This document shows, one piece after another, positions 42,769 to 50,980 of a DNA stretch of 51,202 nt. The position numbers were made by a program, and so were the translations under genes. The notes beneath the pieces were generated by a model, which made no database searches, was not told the origin of the DNA, and saw only the letters and a program-made list of their open reading frames with translations. Position 1 is the stretch's first letter, and each line of letters starts with the position of its first letter. Origin of the DNA: Clostridia bacterium (GTDB taxonomy: Bacteria; Bacillota; Clostridia; Christensenellales; UBA1242); NCBI GenBank assembly GCA_017623705.1, contig JAGAOQ010000007.1, forward strand, positions 1 through 51,202. Direction: 5' to 3'.

Positions 42769-44298
42769 ATGTTATTTGGTTACGAATTGAAAAAAATTTG
42801 GCGACGAGTTTCACCGCTTGCGGTTCTGGTAGTTTTACTAATCGCCTGCATTTTAACAATGACGGTTACCTTATGTTTTTTCAACAAAGCACCCGCAACA
42901 AATCCAGACGTAAGTGCTAACTACGCTACCCTAGCAAACAAAATCAACAACTGGAACACCACCCTAGACCGCCAAGCATTTACATCAGCTTTCAATAACT
43001 TTTATGACGATTACAAAACAATGAACGCCAGCACGTTAAACGGAGTAAATTTAGTTCAAAACTATAACACTGCTAACGCATCTTTCCAAAGTTTCTACAC
43101 CGACTATTATCAAAAATACATTAACAATGGTACACAAAATAATACCGTTGAGTACTTACTTGTACAAAAAAAATACGCTAATAGTCTTGATTCCATACTA
43201 ACACACCTAGATCAATTCTTTACCGCTGGACATAGCACAGGCGAAGCAATTATTAACGGCTTAAAAACCACCAACAACGCATGGGAAGATGCAAACCTGC
43301 AAAACATTTTAGACAAAATATTTTATATCCAAACAATCAAGACCGAAGACTTAACGGCATTAAAAGCTTTCTTTGCCACCTATCCTGCGAACCAAGTAGA
43401 TTACGACTACGAAGACGCTTACGAATACGCACTCAATCGTTATTGGGTAGCGATTGCAACTTCATCAAAATACACTGGTGAATTATCACAATACGCAGGT
43501 TTTGAAAAGTATCAAGATCTTGCGACTTCCACCAAAGCTTATAAACTCGCAGATTATCGAATCCAACACGCCGAAACTGACTTTGCCACTCCTTTTAAGT
43601 TTGGTAACATTTTTAATCAATCATCTAACCAAATTAGTTTATTTGATTTTGTTTTTACCAACATGGAAATGGGAATGTTTTTCATTGTCTTATTGGTCAT
43701 CATTTGGACTGCCAGTGCGTTTTTCACTGACACCTATCAAAGCACTTTAATCTCACCAATCACAGCAGGCAAAAAAAGATCAACTATCGTGGTTACAAAA
43801 ATGTTCGCCGTCATGCTGTATGCAGTACTAGCAATTTTATTGCTAATTGCTATGTACACGACCTGTGGCTTGTTGTTCTTCAAAGCTTACATCAGTCCAG
43901 ATATTCTTTTCCTATTTAACGGCACGAAACCTGCGGTAATGTCAGCAATCAACTATTTTGCACTCTATTTCTTAAATTTATTTTTCAAGCTACTGCCGTT
44001 AATTGCAGTCTGCGGTTTATTCTCTTTCATTAAAACTAAACCTTTTGTTATTGTCGGTTCTACGATTCTAATTTACGCAATCATTTTAGTGCTAAATTTA
44101 TGTCTTGGCAGTTTTGGGTTTTATCAATTTGTGCCATTGCTCGGTTTAGATCCGATTCGTTATTTTGGAGCTGAACTATTACTATCACCGATGCCAAGTT
44201 CTTACAATATTTGGTATACGCTACCTGTAATGTTAGGGATAGACGTTATTCTTTACTGGGCTTTAATTTATAAATTCCGTCATCATGATTTTTATTGA
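42769..44298 (+). CDS. ABC-2 type permease-like membrane protein
   Basis: 509 residues. One membrane helix near residues 18-38, then about 260 mostly helical extracytoplasmic residues rich in Asn and Tyr, then five or six more helices (about 300-320, 345-370, 395-420, 425-450, 480-500). This is the layout of ABC-2 permeases with a large first outer loop (ABC transporter membrane subunits). No ATPase gene is adjacent, so its partner must be elsewhere. GGGGGA precedes ATG 42769. The substrate is unknown. Its stop overlaps the rnhA -35. Confidence 0.75.
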   Translation: MLFGYELKKIWRRVSPLAVLVVLLIACILTMTVTLCFFNKAPATNPDVSANYATLANKINNWNTTLDRQAFTSAFNNFYDDYKTMNASTLNGVNLVQNYNTANASFQSFYTDYYQKYINNGTQNNTVEYLLVQKKYANSLDSILTHLDQFFTAGHSTGEAIINGLKTTNNAWEDANLQNILDKIFYIQTIKTEDLTALKAFFATYPANQVDYDYEDAYEYALNRYWVAIATSSKYTGELSQYAGFEKYQDLATSTKAYKLADYRIQHAETDFATPFKFGNIFNQSSNQISLFDFVFTNMEMGMFFIVLLVIIWTASAFFTDTYQSTLISPITAGKKRSTIVVTKMFAVMLYAVLAILLLIAMYTTCGLLFFKAYISPDILFLFNGTKPAVMSAINYFALYFLNLFFKLLPLIAVCGLFSFIKTKPFVIVGSTILIYAIILVLNLCLGSFGFYQFVPLLGLDPIRYFGAELLLSPMPSSYNIWYTLPVMLGIDVILYWALIYKFRHHDFY

Positions 44299-44328
44299 TT
44301 GCCAAAAATAAATTTCCAAAGGTACAAT
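44299..44328 (+). promoter_or_regulatory. leaderless promoter of rnhA
   Basis: TTGCCA (44299-44304), 18 nt, TACAAT (44323-44328), 5 nt, ATG 44334. Confidence 0.6.
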
Positions 44329-44333
44329 AAGTC

Positions 44334-44780
44334 ATGGAAAATTCGATTGCTGTTTATACTGATGGTGCTTGTAGTTATAACCCCGGACCTGGTGGCTGGG
44401 GGGCAATTATTTTGCGTAATAACCAAGAAACCGAACTATCTGGCTTTGAACCAGACACAACTAACAACCGTATGGAATTAACAGCAGTGATTCAAGGTTT
44501 AACCGCACTACAAGATACAACAGCATCGGTAACGCTCTATACCGATAGTCAATACATTGTAAATGCAATCAATCAACACTGGCTAGATAATTGGCAAATT
44601 AAAGGTTGGGTTAATGCCAGCAAAAAACCTGTTGCTAATCGTGATTTATGGGAAGAAATTATTCAACTGAATAAAAAGTACAAACCGACTTATGTGTGGG
44701 TGAAAGGACACAGCACAAACGAATACAATAATCGCTGTGATGCATTAGCTGTACAAGCAATTAAAAATAATGTTAACTAA
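44334..44780 (+). CDS. rnhA: ribonuclease HI
   Basis: Cleaves RNA in RNA-DNA hybrids. 148 residues, typical bacterial type without a hybrid-binding domain. Catalytic acids: Asp10 (YTDGACSYNPGPGGWG), Glu48 (NNRMEL), Asp70 (YTDSQYIVNAI) and Asp near 134 (NNRCDALA). The WVKGHS motif carries the conserved His. Confidence 0.97.
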   Translation: MENSIAVYTDGACSYNPGPGGWGAIILRNNQETELSGFEPDTTNNRMELTAVIQGLTALQDTTASVTLYTDSQYIVNAINQHWLDNWQIKGWVNASKKPVANRDLWEEIIQLNKKYKPTYVWVKGHSTNEYNNRCDALAVQAIKNNVN

Positions 44781-45399
44781 TTTTAACGTCGTTTTGCCAG
44801 CGACCTTCTTCACGAGTTCCATTGGCGTATAAATAAATTCCATCGCCATTCTTTTTGTTGTTTTTCCACTCGCCAAAAAATTGTTCATTATTAGCAAAGA
44901 CTTGACGCCCTTTACCACTGCGTTGATCGTTTAGCCAACCGCCTTCATAACCATTGCCATCGCCATAACTAAGTACACCTTGACCGTGGCGTTTACCGTT
45001 CACCCATTCACCTGAATAGCGTCCACCTTCGGCATAAGTAAAATTACCTTTACCATGTGGTTGTCCGTTTTGAAATTCACCTTCGTAAACATTTTTATTG
45101 TGATAGCGGTAAATATCTTTGCCGTGTATTTGGTTATTAAGAACGTCACCTTCGTATTGATCGCCATTGGCAAAGCGATAAACAACTTGCCCTTGTAAGG
45201 CGTCATTTTGCCAACTAGCGACCATCATATCGCCATTAGTAAAATAATACAAACCACGGCCGTGCTTAACGTCGCCTTGAAATTGACCCTCATAGCGTGC
45301 CCCACTTTGATAAGTGTACGCACCGATACCTTCTTTTTTATCGTTGACAACTTGACCGTTGTAAGTATCTCCGTTTGGATAATTAATAACCTTTTCCAA
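44773..45399 (-). CDS. MORN-repeat protein
   Basis: 208 residues made of about eight MORN repeats (pattern YxGxxxNGxxHGxGxYxY), for example YEGQFQGDVKHGRGLYYF and YSGEWVNGKRHGQGVLSY. MORN repeats bind lipids or proteins; no enzymatic domain is seen. The best start is TTG 45399, because GGAGGAG lies 3-9 nt before it; this gives a 17-nt overlap with the end of the clpX-like gene. A GTG at 45435 is possible but lacks a site. It is most likely cotranscribed with the clpX-like gene. Confidence 0.85.
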   Translation of the reverse strand: MEKVINYPNGDTYNGQVVNDKKEGIGAYTYQSGARYEGQFQGDVKHGRGLYYFTNGDMMVASWQNDALQGQVVYRFANGDQYEGDVLNNQIHGKDIYRYHNKNVYEGEFQNGQPHGKGNFTYAEGGRYSGEWVNGKRHGQGVLSYGDGNGYEGGWLNDQRSGKGRQVFANNEQFFGEWKNNKKNGDGIYLYANGTREEGRWQNDVKIS

Positions 45400-46477
45400 G
45401 ATCTCCTCCTTCTTCCGAATACGGGCTGGTTTCACGTAATGATAATGGTGTTAACGGAACTAGCTCATTGCTTGCCTGTGAAACACTGTAATGATAAATC
45501 GGCTTAGCATCACCAGTTACAACCTCTGGCGTAATCGTGATTTTCTTCAAGTTCTTTTCATTAGGAATATCGTACATGATTTGTGTCATAAAGCGTTCAC
45601 AAACTGTACGCAAACCACGTGCCCCTGTTTGTAGTTTTTCGGCGATTTCGGCAATCTTATCAATACTTGCTTCGTTAAATTCAACTGCAACATTTTCAAC
45701 AGCTAACATTTTTTCATACTGTGAAATTAAAGAATTTTTGGGTTTTACAAGTGCTTCTTTTAATGCAGCGTGATTCAATGCTTGCAAAACAACAACCATC
45801 GGGAAACGACCACAAAACTCGGGAATCATACCAAAGGTCGCAAAGTCATCGGCAACAACTTGTTTCAAGACGTCAAAATCACTTAACAAAATTGTATCAC
45901 GTTCCCCCATACGAGTACGAACAATACCTGGCAAATCCACGAACGCACCGCCACAAATAAACAAAATATTATTCGTGTTCATTTTAACAGTCTGCCCGTT
46001 ATAAACTACATCGGCGATAGTACCTTCAACAATCTTTAACATGATTTGTTGGATACTTTCACCTTTCAAGCGATTTACACCCGTTACTAACTTATCAATT
46101 TCATCTAAGAAAACAATCCCCATTTCCGCTGCGTGAACATCACCATTGGTTTTATCCAACAACTTAACAAGCATTTTATTGATTTCATCACTAATATTAT
46201 CCGAAGCAACGATTGCTGTCGCATCTGCGGTAACAAAAGTTGTATTCAAAATTTTTGCCAATGAAGTAACAATCAATGTTTTACCCGAACCAGTCGGTCC
46301 TAGCATCATAATATTACTTTTTTTAACTTCAACATCGCTACCACCTGCTTGTGCAAACTGCACACGTTTATAGTGATTATAAACAGCCACAGCCAAAACA
46401 CGTTTTGCATCGTCTTGCCCAATCACATATTCGTCAAGTTTACCAACAATTTCAGACGGCGTATAAAGATTTATCAT
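45383..46477 (-). CDS. ClpX-like AAA+ ATPase lacking functional loops
   Basis: 364 residues, ClpX fold: YVIGQDDAKRVLAVAVYNHYKR, Walker A GPTGSGKT (60-67), Walker B GIVFLDEIDK (120-129), FICGGAF, IPEFCGR and sensor 2 GARGLR (285-290). Compared with ClpX, the N-terminal zinc domain is absent, the pore-1 loop GYVG is DNIS (93-96), the RKH loop region is shortened without RKH, and the IGF loop that docks ClpP is missing. It should still bind ATP but probably not unfold substrates for ClpP. Start ATG 46477 has a leaderless promoter; the frame from 46501 overlaps it. Operon partner: a MORN protein. Confidence 0.85.
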   Translation of the reverse strand: MINLYTPSEIVGKLDEYVIGQDDAKRVLAVAVYNHYKRVQFAQAGGSDVEVKKSNIMMLGPTGSGKTLIVTSLAKILNTTFVTADATAIVASDNISDEINKMLVKLLDKTNGDVHAAEMGIVFLDEIDKLVTGVNRLKGESIQQIMLKIVEGTIADVVYNGQTVKMNTNNILFICGGAFVDLPGIVRTRMGERDTILLSDFDVLKQVVADDFATFGMIPEFCGRFPMVVVLQALNHAALKEALVKPKNSLISQYEKMLAVENVAVEFNEASIDKIAEIAEKLQTGARGLRTVCERFMTQIMYDIPNEKNLKKITITPEVVTGDAKPIYHYSVSQASNELVPLTPLSLRETSPYSEEGGDLGKGY

Positions 46478-46483
46478 ACTCCT

Positions 46484-46512
46484 ATGATAAATGAAAAACA
46501 AAAAACTACCAA
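46484..46512 (-). promoter_or_regulatory. leaderless promoter of the ClpX-like gene
   Basis: Minus strand: TTGGTA (46512-46507), 17 nt, TATCAT (46489-46484), 6 nt, ATG 46477. Confidence 0.75.
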
Positions 46513-46559
46513 ATCAAATTTATTTAATTACGCCAAGACCAAAAGAATTTAGCAAAATT

Positions 46560-47276
46560 TTACATTTCATAATCATAATTAGCAAAACGCTCAACGTTTT
46601 TTGATTCTCTAAATTTTGTCAATGCCCTATTTTCAATTTGCCTAATCCGCTCTTTTGTAACACCTAAGATATGCCCAGTTTCTGTTAAGTTACGATAACA
46701 ACCATCTTCAAGACCAAAACGCAAGCGTAAAATTTCCATTTCATGTGGTGTTAATATTTGTTGCATTGATTGATTCATTTCTTCAATGAATATTTTATTT
46801 TCAGTTAACTTAATTGAGTCTACACAGTTATTTAAGAATGTATGGTTATTGCTTTTAAGACTTGTTTCGGGAAATGAATTTTTAGCTAAATGTTTATATT
46901 TATCAATGCTCACAGTATTCTTTTGCACTTTTACTTGCTGTTCTAATTTTTGAACCCACCCATTTTTTTTAACATTTTCCACACAAAAAGAAACTGCTTC
47001 ATCAATATTAGCTGTCAACTTATAAACATCTTTCAAAAAATATTCATCAAGACCATAAACTTTCGCAATTTGATTGATTGTCATTTTTTCACCCAAAAAA
47101 TCAATGTACTTACGTGGACCTTTATGTATCTCCTTGGAAATTGCAACTGCTTTATCAATATCACCAGTTTCTTTGTATTTATTCCATAACGTTTGATAAT
47201 TAAGGTCATTCAACCTAGCAACATCTTTAATGTATATTTTTTGACCATTATTATCAATTAAGTTTTCTCGATTCAT
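46560..47276 (-). CDS. sigma-70 region 4 protein with N-terminal HTH-like repeats
   Basis: 238 residues. The C-terminal 70 residues are sigma region 4: LTPHEMEILRLRFGLEDG, then the helix-turn-helix NLTETGHILGVTKERIRQIENRAL, close to group 1 sigma factors. No region 2 is present, so it is not a full sigma factor. The N-terminal 100 residues hold two similar helical units (VARLNDLNYQTLWNKYKETGDIDKAV and IAKVYGLDEYFLKDVYKLTANIDEAV), probably DNA-binding. Start ATG 47276 follows GGAAGGG. The gene is AT-rich. It could be a phage- or plasmid-type regulator; function unknown. Confidence 0.8.
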   Translation of the reverse strand: MNRENLIDNNGQKIYIKDVARLNDLNYQTLWNKYKETGDIDKAVAISKEIHKGPRKYIDFLGEKMTINQIAKVYGLDEYFLKDVYKLTANIDEAVSFCVENVKKNGWVQKLEQQVKVQKNTVSIDKYKHLAKNSFPETSLKSNNHTFLNNCVDSIKLTENKIFIEEMNQSMQQILTPHEMEILRLRFGLEDGCYRNLTETGHILGVTKERIRQIENRALTKFRESKNVERFANYDYEM

Positions 47277-47303
47277 AATTATATTCCCTTCCTTAGGATA
47301 CAT

Positions 47304-47331
47304 TTTATAATACGGCATAAATCAAAGTCAA
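47304..47331 (-). promoter_or_regulatory. promoter of the sigma region 4 gene
   Basis: Minus strand: TTGACT (47331-47326), 16 nt, TATAAA (47309-47304). Leaves a leader of about 20 nt containing the Shine-Dalgarno site. Confidence 0.6.
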
Positions 47332-47340
47332 TACCGCTAC

Positions 47341-47371
47341 AAAAAAAATAACCAGAAAAGTTTTTCTGGAT
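47341..47371 (-). terminator. terminator after tRNA-Trp
   Basis: Minus strand stem CCAGAA/TTCTGG (47369-47362 with 47359-47352, extendable by A-T pairs), followed after 3 nt by eight Ts. Confidence 0.8.
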
Positions 47372-47391
47372 ATACAATTAAAATTTTAATT

Positions 47392-47465
47392 TGGCAGGGG
47401 GTAAAGGAATTGAACCCTTATGAGCGGTTTTGGAGACCGCCATTCTACCATTAAATTAACCCCCT
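47392..47465 (-). tRNA. tRNA-Trp (CCA)
   Basis: 74 nt on the minus strand: acceptor AGGGGGT/ACCCCCT, anticodon stem GCGGT/ACCGC with loop CTCCAAA (anticodon CCA), T-loop TTCAATT, encoded CCA end. CCA reads UGG only, in line with TGA stops elsewhere in the window. Confidence 0.97.
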
Positions 47466-47479
47466 ACGATTAACATTAT

Positions 47480-47508
47480 ATAATAACCAATTTTGCACAA
47501 GCTGTCAA
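47480..47508 (-). promoter_or_regulatory. tRNA-Trp promoter
   Basis: Minus strand: TTGACA (47508-47503), 17 nt, TATTAT (47485-47480), with an overlapping TATAAT 5 nt further on. Confidence 0.75.
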
Positions 47509-47521
47509 ATTGTGAATTTGG

Positions 47522-48499
47522 TTAGACTAATTTTAGCCATAATTGGTTTAGAACTTTCAAACCTGCGTCAGTTGCTATCACGTGCGTCGGGGTAATTTTC
47601 ACAAAACCATGCTCGGCTAACATTTTTAATTCTTGCTCTTTGTTCGGTAATAAGTTTAATGCTACTCCGCTACGCAATCTCAAACCTAACATAACCTGCT
47701 CAGCATGTATATCTTCCGCTGTCCGCTCTTGAACATTTTCACGTCGATAATTCATGATTTGCGAACTGTTACAAAAGCGTTGATTGTTTAACAGCGAATG
47801 TGCTCCCGCCCCAAAACCGATGTATTCTCCACCCGTCCAGTAGACTAAATTATGTTGCGATTCGTAACCTTGGCGTGCGTAGTTACTAACTTCGTAACGG
47901 ATAAATTCGGGCGGTAAATTTACTGGTTCATCAGTATCTAAAACACATTGGTCATTCTTAGTCAAAGAATAAATTGAAATATGTTTAATCATGGCTAAAA
48001 CTTCTTGCGGTGGCACGACAAAAGCATGTTCGGGAATATCTTTAATTAAATCAATCGAAACATTATCAAAATACTTATGAGCTAGTTTAATTGCAGCAAT
48101 CGCTTGTTTAACGTCATGTAAACGCCCTAGACTGCGTAAAGTTGCTAAATCGAAAGATTGCACGCCTAAACTAAGGCGATTGATTCCAATGCGACGGTAC
48201 GCCTTACAATTTACCTCCGTCAACGAATTAGGATTAGCTTCCAAAGTAACTTCACCATTACAGGTTGGCAAACAATTCAGCAGTGATTCAAGTTGTTTTG
48301 GTGACAACAAACTAGGCGTACCACCACCGATGTAAATGGTTTTAACGGCGTAATGACTGAAATCGAAAGCACAAATTTCCGCACGTAAATTTTCAAGATA
48401 AGCATCAATATTTTGTGTTTGCGTACACGACACAAAATCACAATAACCACAACGTTTTTCGCAAAATGGAATATGCACATAAACTGCAAGTGGTTTCAT
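47522..48499 (-). CDS. hemW: HemW-like radical SAM protein
   Basis: 325 residues (378 in E. coli HemW). Radical SAM motif VHIPFCEKRCGYCDF (near 8-22), then IYIGGGTPSLLS and GINRLSLGVQSFD. HemW is thought to insert haem into proteins and lacks true coproporphyrinogen oxidase activity; older annotations call it HemN. Follows lepA by a TAATG overlap, the standard lepA-hemW order of Bacillota. Confidence 0.93.
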   Translation of the reverse strand: MKPLAVYVHIPFCEKRCGYCDFVSCTQTQNIDAYLENLRAEICAFDFSHYAVKTIYIGGGTPSLLSPKQLESLLNCLPTCNGEVTLEANPNSLTEVNCKAYRRIGINRLSLGVQSFDLATLRSLGRLHDVKQAIAAIKLAHKYFDNVSIDLIKDIPEHAFVVPPQEVLAMIKHISIYSLTKNDQCVLDTDEPVNLPPEFIRYEVSNYARQGYESQHNLVYWTGGEYIGFGAGAHSLLNNQRFCNSSQIMNYRRENVQERTAEDIHAEQVMLGLRLRSGVALNLLPNKEQELKMLAEHGFVKITPTHVIATDAGLKVLNQLWLKLV

Positions 48500-50280
48500 T
48501 AAATTTTCAAAATCTCCACAAAAGCTTCACTTGGTACTTCGACGTTACCGAGCATACGCATTTTCTTTTTACCTGCTTTTTGCTTTTCTAATAGTTTCAT
48601 CTTGCGGGTAATATCACCGCCATAACATTTTGCAAGCACATCTTTACGTAACGCTTTAACGGTTTCACGAGCAATAATTTTACCACCGATGGCAGCTTGA
48701 ATTGGAACTTCAAACATTTGTCTAGGGATAATATCTTTTAAGCGTTCCGCCAAAGCTTTGCCTTTTTGGTAAGCTACGGACTCATGCACGATTAAGGATA
48801 ACGCATCGCAAATTTTCCCGTTGAGCAAAATATCCATTTTTACCAATTTTGAAGTTTGGTAACCCGCAGGTTCATAGTCCAAACTAGCGTAACCATGACT
48901 GCAACTTTTCATGCGATCAAAGAAATCATAAACAATTTCATTCAAAGGAATTTGGAAGTTTAACAACGTACGATTATTTTCCAAATGTTGCATGTCAACA
49001 AAGACACCACGTTTATTTGTTGCCAAATCCATTAACGCACCGATGTATTCTGGTGGCGTCCACATTTTCAAAGCAACGATTGGTTCTTCGTAATAATCAA
49101 TCTCTGCTGGCTTCGGTAAGTTACTAGGATTTGAAACGTTCAAAGTTCGACCATCAACAGTATGTACAATATAACTAACACTAGGTGCAGTTGTAATAAT
49201 ATCCAAATTAAATTCACGTTCCAAACGTTCAGTAATGATTTCCATGTGTAGCAAACCCAAGAAACCAACACGGAAGCCAAACCCCAAGGCAGTACTTGTT
49301 TCTTTTGTAAATTCCAAACTGGCGTCATTAAGTTTTAATTTTTCCAAGGCATCTTTCAACTCGCCATACTTATCGCCCGCAATTGGATAAATCCCCGTAA
49401 ACACAACAGGTAAAACTTCTTTATAGCCCGGTAAAGCCAAACACGGTTGTTCCGCCGAAGTGATTGTATCCCCAATTTTAATTTCACTAACAGCTTTAAT
49501 GCTAGCACAAAGATAGCCAACGTCCCCCGCACTTAATTCAGCACATGGCGTTTGCTTCGGTGTAAAGAAACCAACTTCGGTAACTTCAAATTCTTTACCA
49601 GCTGCCAACATTTTGATTTTATCGCCAACTTTGACTTTACCGTCAAACAAACGCACTAAACAAACCGCTCCCAAAAAGTTATTATAATAACAGTCGAATA
49701 ACAACGCTTTCAACGGTTGATTTTCGTCGCCAGTAGGTGCTGGTAACAACTCAATTACTTGTTCTAAAACTTGGTCAATGTTTGTTCCGTTTTTCGCCGA
49801 GATAGCTGGTGCTAAGCCCGCAGGAACACCAATCACTTGTTCAATTTCGGTACGTACCGCTTCCACATTAGCGGCAGGCAAATCAATCTTATTGATAACC
49901 GGCAAAATTTCCAAATTGTTATCAATCGCCAAATAAGCATTAGATAGAGTTTGAGCTTCCACACCCTGCGTCGCATCAACAATTAAAATTGCCCCTTCGC
50001 AAGCGGCTAACGAACGTGATACTTCGTACGTAAAGTCGACATGTCCAGGAGTATCAATCAAATTCAAAATATACTCTTCGCCCTTATATTGATAACGCAT
50101 ACGTGTCGGCGTGAGCTTAATCGTAATGCCACGTTCACGTTCCAAATCCATACTATCTAAAAGTTGTGCTTCCATATCACGTTTAGCCACAGTGTCGGTA
50201 ATTTCCAGTAAGCGGTCAGCCAAAGTCGACTTACCGTGGTCAATATGAGCAACGATACAAAAGTTACGAATATGTTTCAC
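48499..50280 (-). CDS. lepA: elongation factor 4 (LepA)
   Basis: Ribosome-bound GTPase that affects initiation and back-translocation. 593 residues, typical. G1 AHIDHGKST (9-17), G3 DTPGHVDF, G4 NKIDLP; the C-terminal LepA domain includes [23 protein letters not shown]. Start GTG 50280 is leaderless. The start region forms one arm of an inverted repeat with the recO start. Confidence 0.98.
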   Translation of the reverse strand: MKHIRNFCIVAHIDHGKSTLADRLLEITDTVAKRDMEAQLLDSMDLERERGITIKLTPTRMRYQYKGEEYILNLIDTPGHVDFTYEVSRSLAACEGAILIVDATQGVEAQTLSNAYLAIDNNLEILPVINKIDLPAANVEAVRTEIEQVIGVPAGLAPAISAKNGTNIDQVLEQVIELLPAPTGDENQPLKALLFDCYYNNFLGAVCLVRLFDGKVKVGDKIKMLAAGKEFEVTEVGFFTPKQTPCAELSAGDVGYLCASIKAVSEIKIGDTITSAEQPCLALPGYKEVLPVVFTGIYPIAGDKYGELKDALEKLKLNDASLEFTKETSTALGFGFRVGFLGLLHMEIITERLEREFNLDIITTAPSVSYIVHTVDGRTLNVSNPSNLPKPAEIDYYEEPIVALKMWTPPEYIGALMDLATNKRGVFVDMQHLENNRTLLNFQIPLNEIVYDFFDRMKSCSHGYASLDYEPAGYQTSKLVKMDILLNGKICDALSLIVHESVAYQKGKALAERLKDIIPRQMFEVPIQAAIGGKIIARETVKALRKDVLAKCYGGDITRKMKLLEKQKAGKKKMRMLGNVEVPSEAFVEILKI

Positions 50281-50429
50281 GCATACATTTTAACGTTTTT
50301 TTTCGTCGAGTGCAATGTAAAGATTGTAATACCCAATTTCGCCTGTTGCCGTAAATAATTGCCATAACATATCTTTCAGTTCCATAATCTTATTATTTGC
50401 GTTAAAATGGAAATGTATGCGTGAAACAT
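50272..50429. repeat. inverted repeat at the divergent lepA and recO starts
   Basis: Arms 50272-50294 and 50401-50429 are the same 23 bases in opposite orientation, except for a 6-bp insertion (50410-50415) in the recO arm. Each arm contains a TAAAAT -10 box and the first codons of its gene (TATGCGTGAAACAT). The 106 bp between the arms hold no gene; apart from the lepA -35 I see nothing in it. Confidence 0.85.
50287..50315 (-). promoter_or_regulatory. leaderless promoter of lepA-hemW
   Basis: Minus strand: TTGCAC (50315-50310), 17 nt, TAAAAT (50292-50287), 6 nt, GTG 50280. Confidence 0.75.
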
Positions 50430-50980
50430 TTGTCGAAGTTGGTATTATCATCAAAGCGGTTCGCAGTGGCGACTACGACGCACGTTTAGGCATTTTTAAC
50501 GGCAAAGGTTTACAATGGCGGACGATAAAAGGTGTTTACCGACCCAAAGCAAAATTTGCGGCTTTGTGTGGTCTATTCACAGTCGCAGAATTTACAATTT
50601 CAGGTCAATCAATCACAGGGATTAACGTTTTGGTTGCTCCGTATAATCTTGCCAGAGATATTAACCGCTACTATTTAGCGTGTAGTTTTGCCGATGCTTT
50701 ATTACATTTGGATTTCGTCGAACAAGCTCCACAAGCACTAATTACCGCAGTGAACGCTTACACGGCACTTGCCACAACCAATGAAAGTTGCTATCTCATT
50801 TTTTTAGATTTTTACTGTAAAGTTTTAGAAATACTTGGCTACCAAATTGATTTGGATTATGAAACAGCTAACTTAACACACAGTCAAGCCAAAAAATTAG
50901 TACAACAAGTTATTGAAGCTTACCGTAACCATGTTGACTATGAAATTCAATTTTGTGAAAAATTATACCTTGACACTTGA
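50417..50980 (+). CDS. recO: RecO-like DNA repair protein, short
   Basis: 187 residues against about 240-255 usual. The N-terminal OB part (EVGIIIKAVRSGDYDARLGIFNGKG, then IKGVYRPKAKF) and the helical part (NRYYLACSFADALLHLDFVEQAP, LIFLDFYCKVLEILGY) fit RecO, which anneals DNA and loads RecA with RecR. The C-terminal zinc-finger cysteines of many RecO proteins are not present. A TAAAAT box lies 8 nt before ATG 50417. The gene end overlaps galU by 18 nt (convergent). Confidence 0.75.
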   Translation: MRETFVEVGIIIKAVRSGDYDARLGIFNGKGLQWRTIKGVYRPKAKFAALCGLFTVAEFTISGQSITGINVLVAPYNLARDINRYYLACSFADALLHLDFVEQAPQALITAVNAYTALATTNESCYLIFLDFYCKVLEILGYQIDLDYETANLTHSQAKKLVQQVIEAYRNHVDYEIQFCEKLYLDT

